Positions 7,089 to 15,102 are shown, numbered from the stretch's first letter. The stretch: 22,918 nucleotides of DNA from Sphingobium sp. (GCA_020051025.1 JAGVJS010000325.1:1-22918), one strand, 5' to 3'. Numbers and translations: made by a program. Notes: generated by a model not told the origin, from the letters alone.

Positions 7089-8483
7089 ATGACCACGGTA
7101 GGCAGCAGCATTTTGACCGCGCTCAACGCAGGGTCGGGTATCGACACTTCGGCGTTGGTGTCCAGTCTGGTCAGCGCGACCCGCGAGCCCAAGCAGACCG
7201 CGATCACTAATCAGCAGACGCTGAACAGCTCGCGTATTTCCGCTTTGGCTTCCGCCATCAGCTCGCTGGATACATTCGCCGACGCACTGACCGAAGTGCT
7301 GTCCGGCGCGGCCTATACCGGCACTGCCGCTTCCAACGACGCCAGCATAGCGTCGGTCACGATGCTGAGCGGTGGCACACCCAGCGGCCTGCCGGCCCAG
7401 TTGACGGTCGAGCAGCTCGCGACCGCCCGCGTCTATTCCTCTGCCGCGTCCAGCGGTTCGACAGGCAGCACCGTTATCGGCACCGGCAGCTTCACCATCA
7501 CCAATGCGGCCGGCGAAGCGACCACCATCACGCTGGATTCGACCAACAATACATTTGCTGGCCTGGCATCGGCGATCAATGCCGCCAATACCGGCGTCAC
7601 CGCTCGCGTCGTCACGGACACGCAGGGCACCCGGCTGGTGTTTAAGGGCCAGACCGGCATAGCCAATGATTTCACGATCAGCGCGAATGCCGATGACAGC
7701 AGCAGCATCCTTGGGGGGATGAACTTTACCAGTTCGTCCACCGCGCAAAATGCCAAGGTCACGCTCGACGGCGTCGCGTATGAATATGCCAGCAACACCA
7801 TTGATGATGCGATCCCCTATCTGCGGATCGACCTCAACAAGGCATCGCCCGGCGCCAGCGTGACCCTGTCGATGAGCCAGCCCACGGCCGGCCTTTCCGA
7901 CCTGCTCAAAGAATTTGTCGACGCCTATAATACGTTGATGAAGGCGCTGAATACGGCAACGGCGACCGGTGCGGATTCTTCCAGTTCCGGTGTGCTGAAC
8001 GGGGTCGCAGGCGTGCGTGATATGAAGCGCCAACTGTCCGCCATCACCTCGACCCAGCTGGCATCGACTGGCACCTACAAGACGCTGGCCGATATCGGTG
8101 TTTCGACCAACCGCGACGGCACGCTGAGCCTGGACACCGCCCGTCTGGCTGCCGCGATGGAAGCGGACCCGGAAGGCGTGACCAACATGGTCAATCCGAA
8201 AGTGTCGACCGCATCAAATCAGGGTCTGTCGGCACTGATGGATTCCGTCCGCGACAATATCCAACGGAGCGATGGCCCGCTCAAGACGGCCCAGAAGCGC
8301 TATGATGCGCTGGCCGAGGAGTTCGCCAAACAGCTTGAAGACCTGGACGAGAAGATGGCCAATTACAAGGAGCAGCTGACCAAGGTTTACGCAGCGATGG
8401 AGACGCGGCTGTCCGCGCTCAAGGCCACACAAAGCTACCTCGAACAGCAGATCGAGGTCTGGAATAACAGCAGCAATAATTAA
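7089..8483 (+). CDS. fliD: Flagellar filament cap protein FliD (hook-associated protein 2)
   Basis: The product is 464 residues. The FliD N-terminal domain begins with GSGIDTSALVSSLVSATREP, the typical SGIDT...L motif, followed by a Ser/Thr-rich middle domain with no Cys. The C-terminal FliD domain includes LSDLLKEFVDAYNTLMKAL (about residues 270-288), YKTLADIGVSTNRDGTLSLD, and the final coiled-coil region from about 405 to 460 with AMETRLSALKATQSYLEQQI. FliD caps the growing filament and folds flagellin beneath it. It is compact for the family, with a single middle-domain region. The start is supported by AAAGGAAAG just upstream and by its own sigma-28 promoter. fliS follows 18 bases later, the usual cap-plus-chaperone pair. 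Confidence 0.95.
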   Translation: MTTVGSSILTALNAGSGIDTSALVSSLVSATREPKQTAITNQQTLNSSRISALASAISSLDTFADALTEVLSGAAYTGTAASNDASIASVTMLSGGTPSGLPAQLTVEQLATARVYSSAASSGSTGSTVIGTGSFTITNAAGEATTITLDSTNNTFAGLASAINAANTGVTARVVTDTQGTRLVFKGQTGIANDFTISANADDSSSILGGMNFTSSSTAQNAKVTLDGVAYEYASNTIDDAIPYLRIDLNKASPGASVTLSMSQPTAGLSDLLKEFVDAYNTLMKALNTATATGADSSSSGVLNGVAGVRDMKRQLSAITSTQLASTGTYKTLADIGVSTNRDGTLSLDTARLAAAMEADPEGVTNMVNPKVSTASNQGLSALMDSVRDNIQRSDGPLKTAQKRYDALAEEFAKQLEDLDEKMANYKEQLTKVYAAMETRLSALKATQSYLEQQIEVWNNSSNN

Positions 8484-8501
8484 TCGGGGACGTAGCAGAC
8501 G

Positions 8502-8900
8502 ATGTTTTACAATCAGGGTTATGCAGGCGCCAGCGCAGCACGCCGTTACGCAGCGGTCCATTCGGGCAGCCGTACCGAAGGCGCGACGCCCCACGCATTG
8601 GTCAAGATCCTGTTCGACGAGTTGCTGCTCGCGCTTGAAGCGGCAGCGCTGGCCGAACGCAATGGCGATCGCATGAAGGTGTCGGACAAGCAGGCGCGCG
8701 CCATGTCGATCCTCTTCGCGCTTGAATCGAGCCTGGACTTCGACAAGGGCGGTGACATTTCGGTCGGCTTGGCCCAGATCTATCGCGAAGCCCGCCGCCT
8801 GCTGCTGGTCGGTGCCAAGGATCGTTCGGTCGAGCCGGTCGAGCAGGCGCGCGACATCATCGCGGAAATCGCTGAAGCCTGGAACCAGATTGGCCGCTAA
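8502..8900 (+). CDS. fliS: Flagellin export chaperone FliS
   Basis: The product is 132 residues and almost all helical, as expected. Marks are the N-terminal YAGASAARRYAAVH, TPHALVKILFDELLLALEAA (about residues 29-48), a lysine/alanine-rich second helix, and FALESSLDFDKGGDISVGL followed by a helix with YREARRLLLVGAKD, matching the FliS L..SL....GG.....L pattern. FliS binds the C-terminus of flagellin in the cytoplasm, prevents early polymerisation and delivers it to FlhA. Transcribed with fliD from the sigma-28 promoter at 7041-7067. A strong terminator at 8973-8999 marks the end of the flagellar block. Confidence 0.93.
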   Translation: MFYNQGYAGASAARRYAAVHSGSRTEGATPHALVKILFDELLLALEAAALAERNGDRMKVSDKQARAMSILFALESSLDFDKGGDISVGLAQIYREARRLLLVGAKDRSVEPVEQARDIIAEIAEAWNQIGR

Positions 8901-8972
8901 GGCATAGCGCGAGCGCCCGTCCGGGCGGGGTTGCGCCCCCAACATGCCGCCTGTATAGGCTATGCTCGCGAA

Positions 8973-8999
8973 GGGCGGCCCGGCGGGGGCCGCCTTTTT
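8973..8999 (+). terminator. Rho-independent terminator ending the flagellar block
   Basis: GGCGGCCC (8974-8981) pairs perfectly with GGGCCGCC (8987-8994) around a five-base loop, followed by five T (8995-8999). It stands between fliS and argD. The preceding bases 8901-8972 hold no gene. Confidence 0.9.
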
Positions 9000-9053
9000 G
9001 CGTTCTAATCAATGCGCACAGGACGCGCAGCATCACCCAGAAAGGGAAGGCCC

Positions 9054-10250
9054 ATGTCGATTACGCCGCTCATGCCCGTTTACCCCCGGTGCGATGTTCG
9101 TCCGGTGCGAGGCGAGGGCTGCTATCTGATCGGGGAGCGCGGCGAACGCTATCTCGATTTCGCCAGCGGCATCGCGGTCAACCTGCTCGGCCATGGACAT
9201 CCCCGGCTGGTACAGACCATCGCCGATCAGGCCGCGACGTTGATGCACATTTCCAACCTCTACGGATCGCCGCTGGGGGAACAGTTTGCGCAGAAGCTTG
9301 TCGATAACAGTTTCGCCGACACTGTGTTCTTCACCAATTCGGGTGCGGAAGCGGTGGAGTGCGCGATCAAGACCGCGCGCCGTTATCACTTCGCCAATGG
9401 GCAAGCTCATCGGCATAAGATCATCAGCTTCGACAACGCCTTCCATGGCCGGACGCTGGGCACCATTTCGGCGACCAGCCAGCCCAAGATGCGCGATGGC
9501 TTCGAACCGCTGCTGCCCGGCTTTCAGGTCGTGCCTTTCAATGATCTCGACGCGGCGCTGGCGGCGATCGACGACAACACCGCCGGCTTCCTGCTGGAAC
9601 CGGTGCAGGGCGAAGGCGGCGTGACCCCCGCAACGCAGGACTTCCTCAAGGGGTTGCGCAAGGCGTGCGACGAGCATGGCCTGCTGCTGATTCTGGATGA
9701 AGTCCAGTGCGGCTATGCCCGGACCGGCACCTTCTTCGCCCATGAACAATATGGCATCACGCCCGACGTGATGGCCGTCGCCAAGGGCATCGGCGCGGGC
9801 TTCCCGCTCGGCGCCTGCCTTGCCACTGAAGAGGCGGCCAAGGGCATGGTGTTCGGCACTCACGGTTCCACCTATGGCGGCAATCCCCTTGCCATGGCAG
9901 TGGGCATCACCGTACTGGAAGAAGTACTGGCCGACGGTTTTCTGGATCAGGTGAGCGCGATGGGCGCACGCCTGCGTTCGGCGCTGGAGCAACTGATCCC
10001 CAATCATGACGACATGTTCGAGGATGTGCGCGGCATGGGCATGATGCTGGGTGTCAAGATGAAGGACGCTTATGATGCGCGCGCCTTTGTCGGCCATCTG
10101 CGCGACCATCATGGCCTGTTGGCGGTGTCGGCTGGCCAGAATGTGCTGCGCATCCTGCCGCCCCTCGTCATTGAGGAAAGCCACATCGCCGAGTGCATCG
10201 AGAAGATTTCCGCCGGCGCGCGGACCTTCGCCGAAGCCAAGGTGGCCTGA
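9054..10250 (+). CDS. argD: Acetylornithine aminotransferase (PLP, class III)
   Basis: The product is 398 residues. It transfers an amino group from glutamate to N-acetylglutamate semialdehyde in arginine synthesis; the enzyme often also acts on N-succinyl-diaminopimelate in lysine synthesis. Class III aminotransferase marks are YLDFASGIAVNLLGHGHP near residue 33, TNSGAEAVECAIKTAR (phosphate-binding region), FHGRTLG, LLEPVQGEGG, LILDEVQCGYARTG with the cofactor-ring Asp, and MAVAKGIGAGFPLG with Lys244 as the PLP lysine. ATG 9054 is chosen over ATG 9012 because AAAGGGAAGG (9041-9050) is just upstream and the protein then begins like other ArgD. argF follows after a repeat-filled gap of 123 bases, consistent with one arginine operon. 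Confidence 0.94.
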   Translation: MSITPLMPVYPRCDVRPVRGEGCYLIGERGERYLDFASGIAVNLLGHGHPRLVQTIADQAATLMHISNLYGSPLGEQFAQKLVDNSFADTVFFTNSGAEAVECAIKTARRYHFANGQAHRHKIISFDNAFHGRTLGTISATSQPKMRDGFEPLLPGFQVVPFNDLDAALAAIDDNTAGFLLEPVQGEGGVTPATQDFLKGLRKACDEHGLLLILDEVQCGYARTGTFFAHEQYGITPDVMAVAKGIGAGFPLGACLATEEAAKGMVFGTHGSTYGGNPLAMAVGITVLEEVLADGFLDQVSAMGARLRSALEQLIPNHDDMFEDVRGMGMMLGVKMKDAYDARAFVGHLRDHHGLLAVSAGQNVLRILPPLVIEESHIAECIEKISAGARTFAEAKVA

Positions 10251-10260
10251 TATTTAGTTT

Positions 10261-10356
10261 CCGTTCGCCCTGAGCGAAGTCGAAGGGCGTCGCGATCGAA
10301 GCGAGGTGCCTCCACTGCATTCAGGCGGTGGCTTCGACTTCGCTCAGGGCGAACGG
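10261..10356. repeat. REP-like inverted repeat pair between argD and argF
   Basis: Bases 10261-10285 and 10332-10356 are a perfect 25-bp inverted repeat (it begins CCGTTCGCCCTGAGCGAAG) separated by 46 bases. The left unit can also fold alone: CGCCCT (10266-10271), loop GAGCGAAGTCGA (10272-10283), AGGGCG (10284-10289). Flank and loop are identical to the unit at 2947, but the stem differs with both arms changed together. The argF ribosome binding site GGAGG (10360-10364) begins four bases after the repeat. As RNA it would fold into a long hairpin between argD and argF. Confidence 0.85.
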
Positions 10357-10373
10357 GTTGGAGGCTGTTTCCA

Positions 10374-11300
10374 ATGACCAAGCATTTCCTCAACCTCTCC
10401 GATGCGGGCGGCGACGCGATCGCCGCGATGATCGCCGATGCCATTGAGCGCAAGGCGGCGCGGGCGGACAAGCCCAAGGGCTGGGTGGACGCGGACGCAC
10501 CGCTCGCCGGCCATACGCTGGCCATGATCTTCGAGAAGAACAGCACGCGCACCCGCGTCAGCTTCGACATGGCGATCCGCCAGTTGGGCGGCTCCTCGCT
10601 GATCCTGGAAGGCGCGACCAGCCAGATCGGCCGTGGCGAAACCATCGCCGACACAGCGCGCGTACTCAGCCGTATGTGCGATGTCATCATGATCCGTACC
10701 GACGACCATGCCAAGATCGAGGAAATGGCCGACTATGCCAGTGTCCCGGTGATCAATGGTCTGACCGATCTGTCGCATCCCTGCCAGATCGTCGCTGACC
10801 TGCTGACCGTGGTCGAGCATGGTCTGGCGCTGCCCGGCAGTCAGTGGGCATGGCTGGGCGATGGCAACAATGTCCTCCACTCGATCGTCGAGGCGGCGGG
10901 GTTGCTCAAGTTCGACGTGCGGATGGGTATTCCCGATGGCTATGATCCCGATCCATCCTTCGCCGACACGGCGCGTGCGGCGGGATCGACCGTTACTCTG
11001 ACCCGCGATGCGGCGCAGGCGGTGGCGGGGGCCGACGTGGTCGTTACCGACACATGGATCTCCATGGGGCAGGCTCATGCTGAAGCCAAGCTGGCGGCGA
11101 TGATGCCCTATCAGGTGACGCCCGAACTGATGGCAGGTGCCAAGGCCGATGCGAAATTTCTCCACTGTCTGCCCGCTCATCGTGGCGAGGAAGTTTTGGA
11201 AGCGGTGATCGACGGCCCGCAGTCGCTGATCTGGGATGAGGCAGAAAACCGCATCCATGCCCAGAAGTCGGTCCTGCTCTGGGCGCTTGGAAAGCTGTAA
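10374..11300 (+). CDS. argF: Ornithine carbamoyltransferase
   Basis: The product is 308 residues, the normal size. It joins carbamoyl phosphate to ornithine to give citrulline, the sixth step of arginine synthesis, as a cytoplasmic trimer. Active-site motifs are all present: STRTR at 57-61 (carbamoyl phosphate), HPCQ at 135-138, the domain-linking DGNNV and DTWISMG elements (DTW at about 226-228; SMG binds ornithine), and [11 protein letters not shown] from 264. The absence of an aspartate-transcarbamylase lysine pattern and the presence of HCLP fix it as an OTCase. GGAGG (10360-10364) lies nine bases before ATG 10374. Whether argF depends on readthrough from argD across the repeat cannot be told from sequence. 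Confidence 0.95.
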   Translation: MTKHFLNLSDAGGDAIAAMIADAIERKAARADKPKGWVDADAPLAGHTLAMIFEKNSTRTRVSFDMAIRQLGGSSLILEGATSQIGRGETIADTARVLSRMCDVIMIRTDDHAKIEEMADYASVPVINGLTDLSHPCQIVADLLTVVEHGLALPGSQWAWLGDGNNVLHSIVEAAGLLKFDVRMGIPDGYDPDPSFADTARAAGSTVTLTRDAAQAVAGADVVVTDTWISMGQAHAEAKLAAMMPYQVTPELMAGAKADAKFLHCLPAHRGEEVLEAVIDGPQSLIWDEAENRIHAQKSVLLWALGKL

Positions 11301-11315
11301 GCAGACCCTATATTC

Positions 11316-11337
11316 GGGCGAAATTTCCCGTTCGCCC
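11316..11337 (+). other. Hairpin downstream of argF
   Basis: GGGCGAA (11316-11322) and TTCGCCC (11331-11337) form a perfect 7-bp stem with an eight-base loop, 15 bases after the argF stop. No T run follows, so it is a weak terminator candidate at best. CGTTCGCCCT (11329-11338) also equals the left part of the repeat unit at 10261, and AGGGCG recurs at about 11375, so this may be a decayed copy of that repeat. The rest of the 125-base gap to hslO shows nothing clear. Confidence 0.4.
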
Positions 11338-11425
11338 TCGGAAATCGTCGGGGCCTGTCCTGCGCTGAATGGCGAAGGGCGGGCCTTAACGGCTTTCGGG
11401 GGCGAGGGGATCGGAAGGAAATATC

Positions 11426-12331
11426 GTGACCAGTCCCCATATCGATCAGGCTCTTGGTTTCACCATCCCTTCGCGCCATGCGCGCGGTCGCCTCGTGCGG
11501 CTGGGTCCGGTGCTGGATCAAGTGCTTGCTGCACATGCCTATCCGCCTGCGATCGAGCGGCTTCTTGCCTCCGCGCTGGTACTGGCGGCGCTGTTGGGTA
11601 GCACGCTGAAGCAGGCCAATGGCCAGTTGACGTTGCAGGCGCAGACCGAAAATGGTGTCGTCAGCCTGTTAGTCGCTGATTATAAGGACGGAGACCTGCG
11701 CGGCTACGTCAAGTTTGATGCCGACCGTCTGGCGGAGCAGGGCGCCGACCCGACCCTGTTCGGTCTGTTCGGCAAAGGCTATCTGGCGATCACCTTCGAC
11801 CAAGCGGTGTCGGGCGAACGCTATCAGGGAATCGTTCCGTTGGAGGGGCAGTCGCTGGCGCAGGCGGCCGAACATTATTTCTTCCAGTCCGAGCAGATTC
11901 CCAGCATCATACAGATCGACACGCGGCACGATGCGGGGCAGGGTTGTATCGCCGCCGGCCTGTTGCTCCAGCACCTGCCGGAAGGCGAGGTCGGGCGCGA
12001 GCGTTTGCACGTACGCCATGATCATCCCGAATGGGAACATGTGCAGGCGCTGGCCCAGACGCTCAAGGCAGAGGAACTGACAGACGAGGCGTTGCCACTG
12101 GCCGACATTCTCTGGCGGCTCTTCCATGAGGAGGACGAGGTGCGCGTGTCGGAAGCGACGGCGCTCGCCAAGGGTTGCCGGTGCGACCTGACACATATTC
12201 GTGACGTGATCGGTCGGTTTGCGCCCAGCGAGCGGGCGGAAATGGCCGATGAGAAGGGCATTATCGGCGTTGACTGCGCCTTCTGCTCGCGCCTCTTCCC
12301 TCTGGCACTGGACAGCTTTGCTGCTCATTGA
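11426..12331 (+). CDS. hslO: Redox-regulated holdase chaperone Hsp33
   Basis: The product is 301 residues. Hsp33 is inactive when reduced and zinc-bound, and becomes a holdase when oxidised and unfolded. The zinc site is complete: CxC at Cys251 and Cys253, CxxC at Cys284 and Cys287. The N-terminal domain shows RGRLVRLGPVLDQVL, ALVLAALLGSTLKQANGQLT, the GDLRGYV element and QSEQIPSII, all typical. The start is GTG 11426 with GGAAGGAA (11413-11420) five bases upstream; no nearby ATG gives the expected N-terminus. The order argD-argF-hslO is common in alphaproteobacteria, where apaG often follows; here apaG is absent. Confidence 0.93.
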   Translation: MTSPHIDQALGFTIPSRHARGRLVRLGPVLDQVLAAHAYPPAIERLLASALVLAALLGSTLKQANGQLTLQAQTENGVVSLLVADYKDGDLRGYVKFDADRLAEQGADPTLFGLFGKGYLAITFDQAVSGERYQGIVPLEGQSLAQAAEHYFFQSEQIPSIIQIDTRHDAGQGCIAAGLLLQHLPEGEVGRERLHVRHDHPEWEHVQALAQTLKAEELTDEALPLADILWRLFHEEDEVRVSEATALAKGCRCDLTHIRDVIGRFAPSERAEMADEKGIIGVDCAFCSRLFPLALDSFAAH

Positions 12332-12365
12332 GGGCAATCGTTTCGCGAACGATATTCATAATTGG

Positions 12366-12398
12366 GGCATTTTTCGCCGTCTACGCTATGAAAATGCC
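12366..12398. other. Inverted repeat in the hslO downstream gap
   Basis: GGCATTTT (12366-12373) and AAAATGCC (12391-12398) are perfect 8-bp inverted repeats with a 17-base interval. A smaller one, ATCGTT/AACGAT (12336-12352 region), lies just before. They may form the end of the hslO transcript or an operator for the next gene; no T-run terminator follows. Function is not established. Confidence 0.35.
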
Positions 12399-12476
12399 GC
12401 ATTTGGACGGCATGGCATTGGCGAGCGACTGTTGCTCTGAAAGGCGTTGACGCCGGTAATGGGATTGGGCGGGATC

Positions 12477-12896
12477 ATGAAGAGGGCGGGACGACACGCG
12501 CTCGGCGTGTTTGCAATGGTAGTAGGGGCCGTATCGGCGGCCGGCGTCGGTGCGGCGAGCGCAGGCGCGCTTGCGCCCCATGCATTGCAGGGTCTGGAAA
12601 CCGGTGAGTGGGAGTTGCGCGGCCGGGGCGAAGATGCGCAGACGCGGAAGCTCTGTGTCAGCGACCTGCGCCAACTGCTTCAGGTCCAGCATGGCCGCGC
12701 ACTATGTCGCAGCTTCACCGTCAGCGACAGTGCCCATGCTGTTACGGTCACCTATGATTGCGCGGCGGCGGGCAATGGGCGCACCGACCTGCGCGTCGAA
12801 ACCACCCGACTGGTACAGATCAGATCGCAGGGGGTGGCTGACGGGGCGCCTTTCGCTTTCGCTGCGGAGGGCCGAAGGGTCGGGGCTTGCTCATGA
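12477..12896 (+). CDS. Small secreted protein, DUF3617-like
   Basis: The product is 139 residues. A basic start (MKRAGRHALG) and a hydrophobic stretch to about residue 29 ending in AASAG make a Sec signal peptide, so the mature protein is probably periplasmic. The mature part has LETGEWELRGRG near residues 40-51, then four cysteines (60, 77, 95 and 138). The G-x-W-E opening followed by paired cysteines and a late cysteine resembles DUF3617 proteins that are frequent in sphingomonads; this is a resemblance, not a proven match. The four cysteines could form two disulfides. ATG 12477 is preceded by GGGCGGGA; ATG 12459 and TTG 12447 in frame are less likely. It lies between hslO and queC; the function is unknown. 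Confidence 0.65.
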   Translation: MKRAGRHALGVFAMVVGAVSAAGVGAASAGALAPHALQGLETGEWELRGRGEDAQTRKLCVSDLRQLLQVQHGRALCRSFTVSDSAHAVTVTYDCAAAGNGRTDLRVETTRLVQIRSQGVADGAPFAFAAEGRRVGACS

Positions 12897-12955
12897 CCTG
12901 CACTACCGACGGCCTCATGCTTGCGCTGCGACGCAACGAGGCGTAGCGCGGGGCC

Positions 12956-13648
12956 ATGGTTGCCAATGAAGGAAAATTCGCCGTCGTCCTGCTCTCCGGT
13001 GGGCTCGACTCCATGGTCGCGGGTGGACTCGCGCGTGAGGCCGGTTATCGCATCTTTGCGCTGTCGATCGATTATAATCAGCGCCACCGCGTTGAACTGC
13101 GCGCCGCCGCGCGCATCGCCGAATCGCTCAACGCCATTCGCCATATTGTTTTGCCCTTGGACCTCACCGCTTTCGGCGGATCGGCGCTGACCGCCGATAT
13201 CGCCGTGCCCAAGAGCGGGGTAGGGGAAGAAATTCCGGTCACCTATGTGCCCGCGCGCAACACCATCTTCCTGTCGCTCACGCTGGGTCTGGCCGAAGTG
13301 GCGGGTGCCAGCGATATCTTCATAGGGGTCAATGCGCTCGACTATTCGGGCTATCCCGATTGCCGGCCCGAGTTCATTGATGCCTTTCAGAAGATGGCGA
13401 CGCTGGCGACGAAGGCTGGGGTGGAGGGGCATCCCATCTGCATCCAGACGCCGCTGCAATATATGAGCAAGGCGGACATCGCCCGTGAAGCGCACCGCCT
13501 GGGGCTTGACGCCGGCCTCAGTTGGTCCTGCTACGATCCCACGCCCGACAACAAGCATTGTGGCCTGTGCGACAGCTGCCGCCTGCGGTCTAGGGGCTAT
13601 GAGGAAGCTGGCCTGCCTGACCCCACTATCTACGCAGAGCGGCCCTGA
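12956..13648 (+). CDS. queC: 7-cyano-7-deazaguanine synthase QueC
   Basis: The product is 230 residues. QueC converts 7-carboxy-7-deazaguanine to preQ0 with ATP and ammonia, in the route to queuosine in tRNA. The ATP pyrophosphatase P-loop SGGLDS is at residues 14-19. The zinc ligands are Cys192, Cys202, Cys205 and Cys208 ([17 protein letters not shown]). [17 protein letters not shown] and [18 protein letters not shown] are further QueC marks. The gene is followed 13 bases later by queE, the enzyme of the preceding step, so the two form an operon. No queD or queF is in the window, so the end of the pathway must be encoded elsewhere or be absent. Confidence 0.95.
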   Translation: MVANEGKFAVVLLSGGLDSMVAGGLAREAGYRIFALSIDYNQRHRVELRAAARIAESLNAIRHIVLPLDLTAFGGSALTADIAVPKSGVGEEIPVTYVPARNTIFLSLTLGLAEVAGASDIFIGVNALDYSGYPDCRPEFIDAFQKMATLATKAGVEGHPICIQTPLQYMSKADIAREAHRLGLDAGLSWSCYDPTPDNKHCGLCDSCRLRSRGYEEAGLPDPTIYAERP

Positions 13649-13661
13649 AAGGCGGACGGCG

Positions 13662-14309
13662 ATGAGCTATGCGGTCAAGGAAATGTTCCTCACCCTGCAA
13701 GGCGAAGGGGTTCAGGCGGGGCGGCGCGCAGTGTTCCTGCGCTTTGCCGGCTGCAACCTGTGGAGCGGTCGCGAACAGGATAGGCGCGATGCGGTCTGCC
13801 GCTTCTGCGATACCGATTTCGTCGGTACGGACGGCCTTGGCGGCGGCAAGTTCGCTGACGCCGACGCGCTGGCGGACGCTGCACTGGCTTTCTGGGGCGA
13901 AGGTGTCGCAGGGCGCTATATCGTGCTGACTGGTGGGGAGCCGATGCTGCAGGTCGATGACGCGCTGGTCGATGCGCTCCATGCACGCGGCTTTACCATC
14001 GCAATCGAAAGCAATGGCACGATCGTCGCCCATCCCGGTATTGACTGGATTTGCGTCAGTCCCAAGGCGGGTAGCGACGTGGTGCAGCGGTCCGGTAACG
14101 AGTTGAAGTTGGTTTGGCCGCAGCCTGATGGCGGGCATGATCTGGCAGAGGTGGCGGCGATGGAAGGCTGGGCGTTCGACCATCACCTGCTCCAGCCGCT
14201 GGACGACGCGCATGCCGCCGACAATGCGCGCGCCGCGATCGCGCTGGTCATGGACCGGCCAAAATGGCGGCTGACGGTGCAGGCCCATAAATATCTGGGC
14301 CTGCGCTGA
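13662..14309 (+). CDS. queE: 7-carboxy-7-deazaguanine synthase QueE (radical SAM)
   Basis: The product is 215 residues. QueE is a radical SAM enzyme that contracts 6-carboxy-tetrahydropterin to 7-carboxy-7-deazaguanine. The iron-sulfur cluster cysteines are Cys31, Cys46 and Cys49 (C-x14-C-x2-C), the spacing of one QueE subclass rather than the standard CxxxCxxC. TLQGEG at the start, CRFCDTDF, the SAM-binding VLTGGEPMLQ (about residues 87-96) and ESNGT are family features. ATG 13662 is preceded by AAGGCGGA; an earlier in-frame opening overlaps queC and is not needed. The last codons include an 8-bp inverted repeat (CAGGCCCA 14280-14287, TGGGCCTG 14296-14303). It faces the next gene tail to tail with 13 bases between. 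Confidence 0.93.
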   Translation: MSYAVKEMFLTLQGEGVQAGRRAVFLRFAGCNLWSGREQDRRDAVCRFCDTDFVGTDGLGGGKFADADALADAALAFWGEGVAGRYIVLTGGEPMLQVDDALVDALHARGFTIAIESNGTIVAHPGIDWICVSPKAGSDVVQRSGNELKLVWPQPDGGHDLAEVAAMEGWAFDHHLLQPLDDAHAADNARAAIALVMDRPKWRLTVQAHKYLGLR

Positions 14310-14322
14310 TCTCGTCAGTCGG

Positions 14323-15015
14323 TCAGGGCTTGACGCCGGTCTTGTCGTTCCACGCCTTGTGGCAGACAGGCAGCAGCACGCCCTTCTTCCAGCATTTGGG
14401 ATCGAAGGACGGCAAGGCCACGACATAGTCATAGCCCGGCGTACCATAATATTGCTCGCCCGCTGCGACGAGCGACTTCTTGATCGATCCCAGGCCGGCA
14501 CGCCCCACTTCATTCAGCGCGCCGCGATCTGCGAAGATCGCCTGCCGGCCGACTTCGGCTGTGGCCTGGCAAAAGCCTTTTTGCGCCTGCACTGTCGAAT
14601 AGCTGGAATAGATCCGGGTATTATACATGTCGGACGCAGACTGACCTGCCTTGCCCTTGCCCACGGTGCGCTGGAAATAACCCAGCAGGGCAGCCTGCGC
14701 CGTGTCCAGTTCAGCATCATGATGGGCGATCATGGCATTGTAGTTGCTGGTGGACAGCAAGGTCGGCTCAAATTGGCATTGCAGCGCCGCGACGTTGAGC
14801 GCGGCGCGCAGGTTCCAGGCAAGGCCGGCCTTGATTTCCGCCGGCGTGGCGCCGGGCAGGCCGAGCGCGGTCGCGGCTGCCTCGTCGGTTAGCGGTGGCG
14901 CATTCATATCGGGCGGGGACCAGAAAAATTGGGCCGATGCCGGCTGCGCGATCATCGGCGCGATCGCCAGAGTCAGGCCAGCGAGCGCGCGGCGCAACGG
15001 GAAACGCGAAGTCAT
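14323..15015 (-). CDS. Unrecognised secreted protein (230 aa)
   Basis: I cannot name a family. The N-terminus has two arginine-rich residues groups and a hydrophobic core ending in QPASAQF, a clear Sec signal peptide with likely cleavage after Ala28. The mature protein is about 200 residues, with ALGLPGATPAEIKAGLAWNL, a helical segment NAMIAHHDAELDTAQAALLG and four cysteines (80, 149, 208, 218) that could form two disulfides. It has no recognisable catalytic motif or further membrane helix. It lies downstream of lipB and a small lipoprotein on the same strand (87-base gap), and its ribosome binding site AGAGAGG (about 15021-15027 on the complementary strand) precedes the ATG. I expect it to be conserved among sphingomonads. 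Confidence 0.75.
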   Translation of the reverse strand: MTSRFPLRRALAGLTLAIAPMIAQPASAQFFWSPPDMNAPPLTDEAAATALGLPGATPAEIKAGLAWNLRAALNVAALQCQFEPTLLSTSNYNAMIAHHDAELDTAQAALLGYFQRTVGKGKAGQSASDMYNTRIYSSYSTVQAQKGFCQATAEVGRQAIFADRGALNEVGRAGLGSIKKSLVAAGEQYYGTPGYDYVVALPSFDPKCWKKGVLLPVCHKAWNDKTGVKP

Positions 15016-15034
15016 GAATTATTGCCTCTCTGGA

Positions 15035-15056
15035 AGGGCGCCGGCACTGGCGCCCT
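15035..15056 (-). other. Hairpin in the leader of the secreted-protein gene
   Basis: AGGGCGCC (15035-15042) and GGCGCCCT (15049-15056) form a perfect 8-bp stem with a six-base loop. It lies between the lipoprotein gene stop and the start of the secreted-protein gene on the same strand. No T run follows on either strand, so it may be an mRNA-stability or attenuation element rather than a terminator. Confidence 0.45.
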
Positions 15057-15102
15057 CATTCTGTCCGGCCTCTTGTACCGATCCTGAACGATCGCGCCAG
15101 TC

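Noticed and set aside
6483..8033. 516-codon open frame on the - strand opposite the 155-aa gene and fliD
   Set aside because: It crosses two + strand genes, a terminator and two sigma-28 promoters; the translation looks like an antisense shadow.
8931..8959. Possible promoter TTGCGC-N17-TATAGG upstream of argD
   Set aside because: Its transcript would run at once into the terminator at 8973-8999, so it is unlikely to serve argD; the -35 match is poor.
9033..10184. 383-codon open frame on the - strand opposite argD
   Set aside because: Antisense shadow of a complete aminotransferase with all catalytic motifs.
14280..14303. 8-bp inverted repeat at the end of queE as a terminator
   Set aside because: It lies inside the coding sequence, has no T run, and may be chance; mentioned only within the queE entry.
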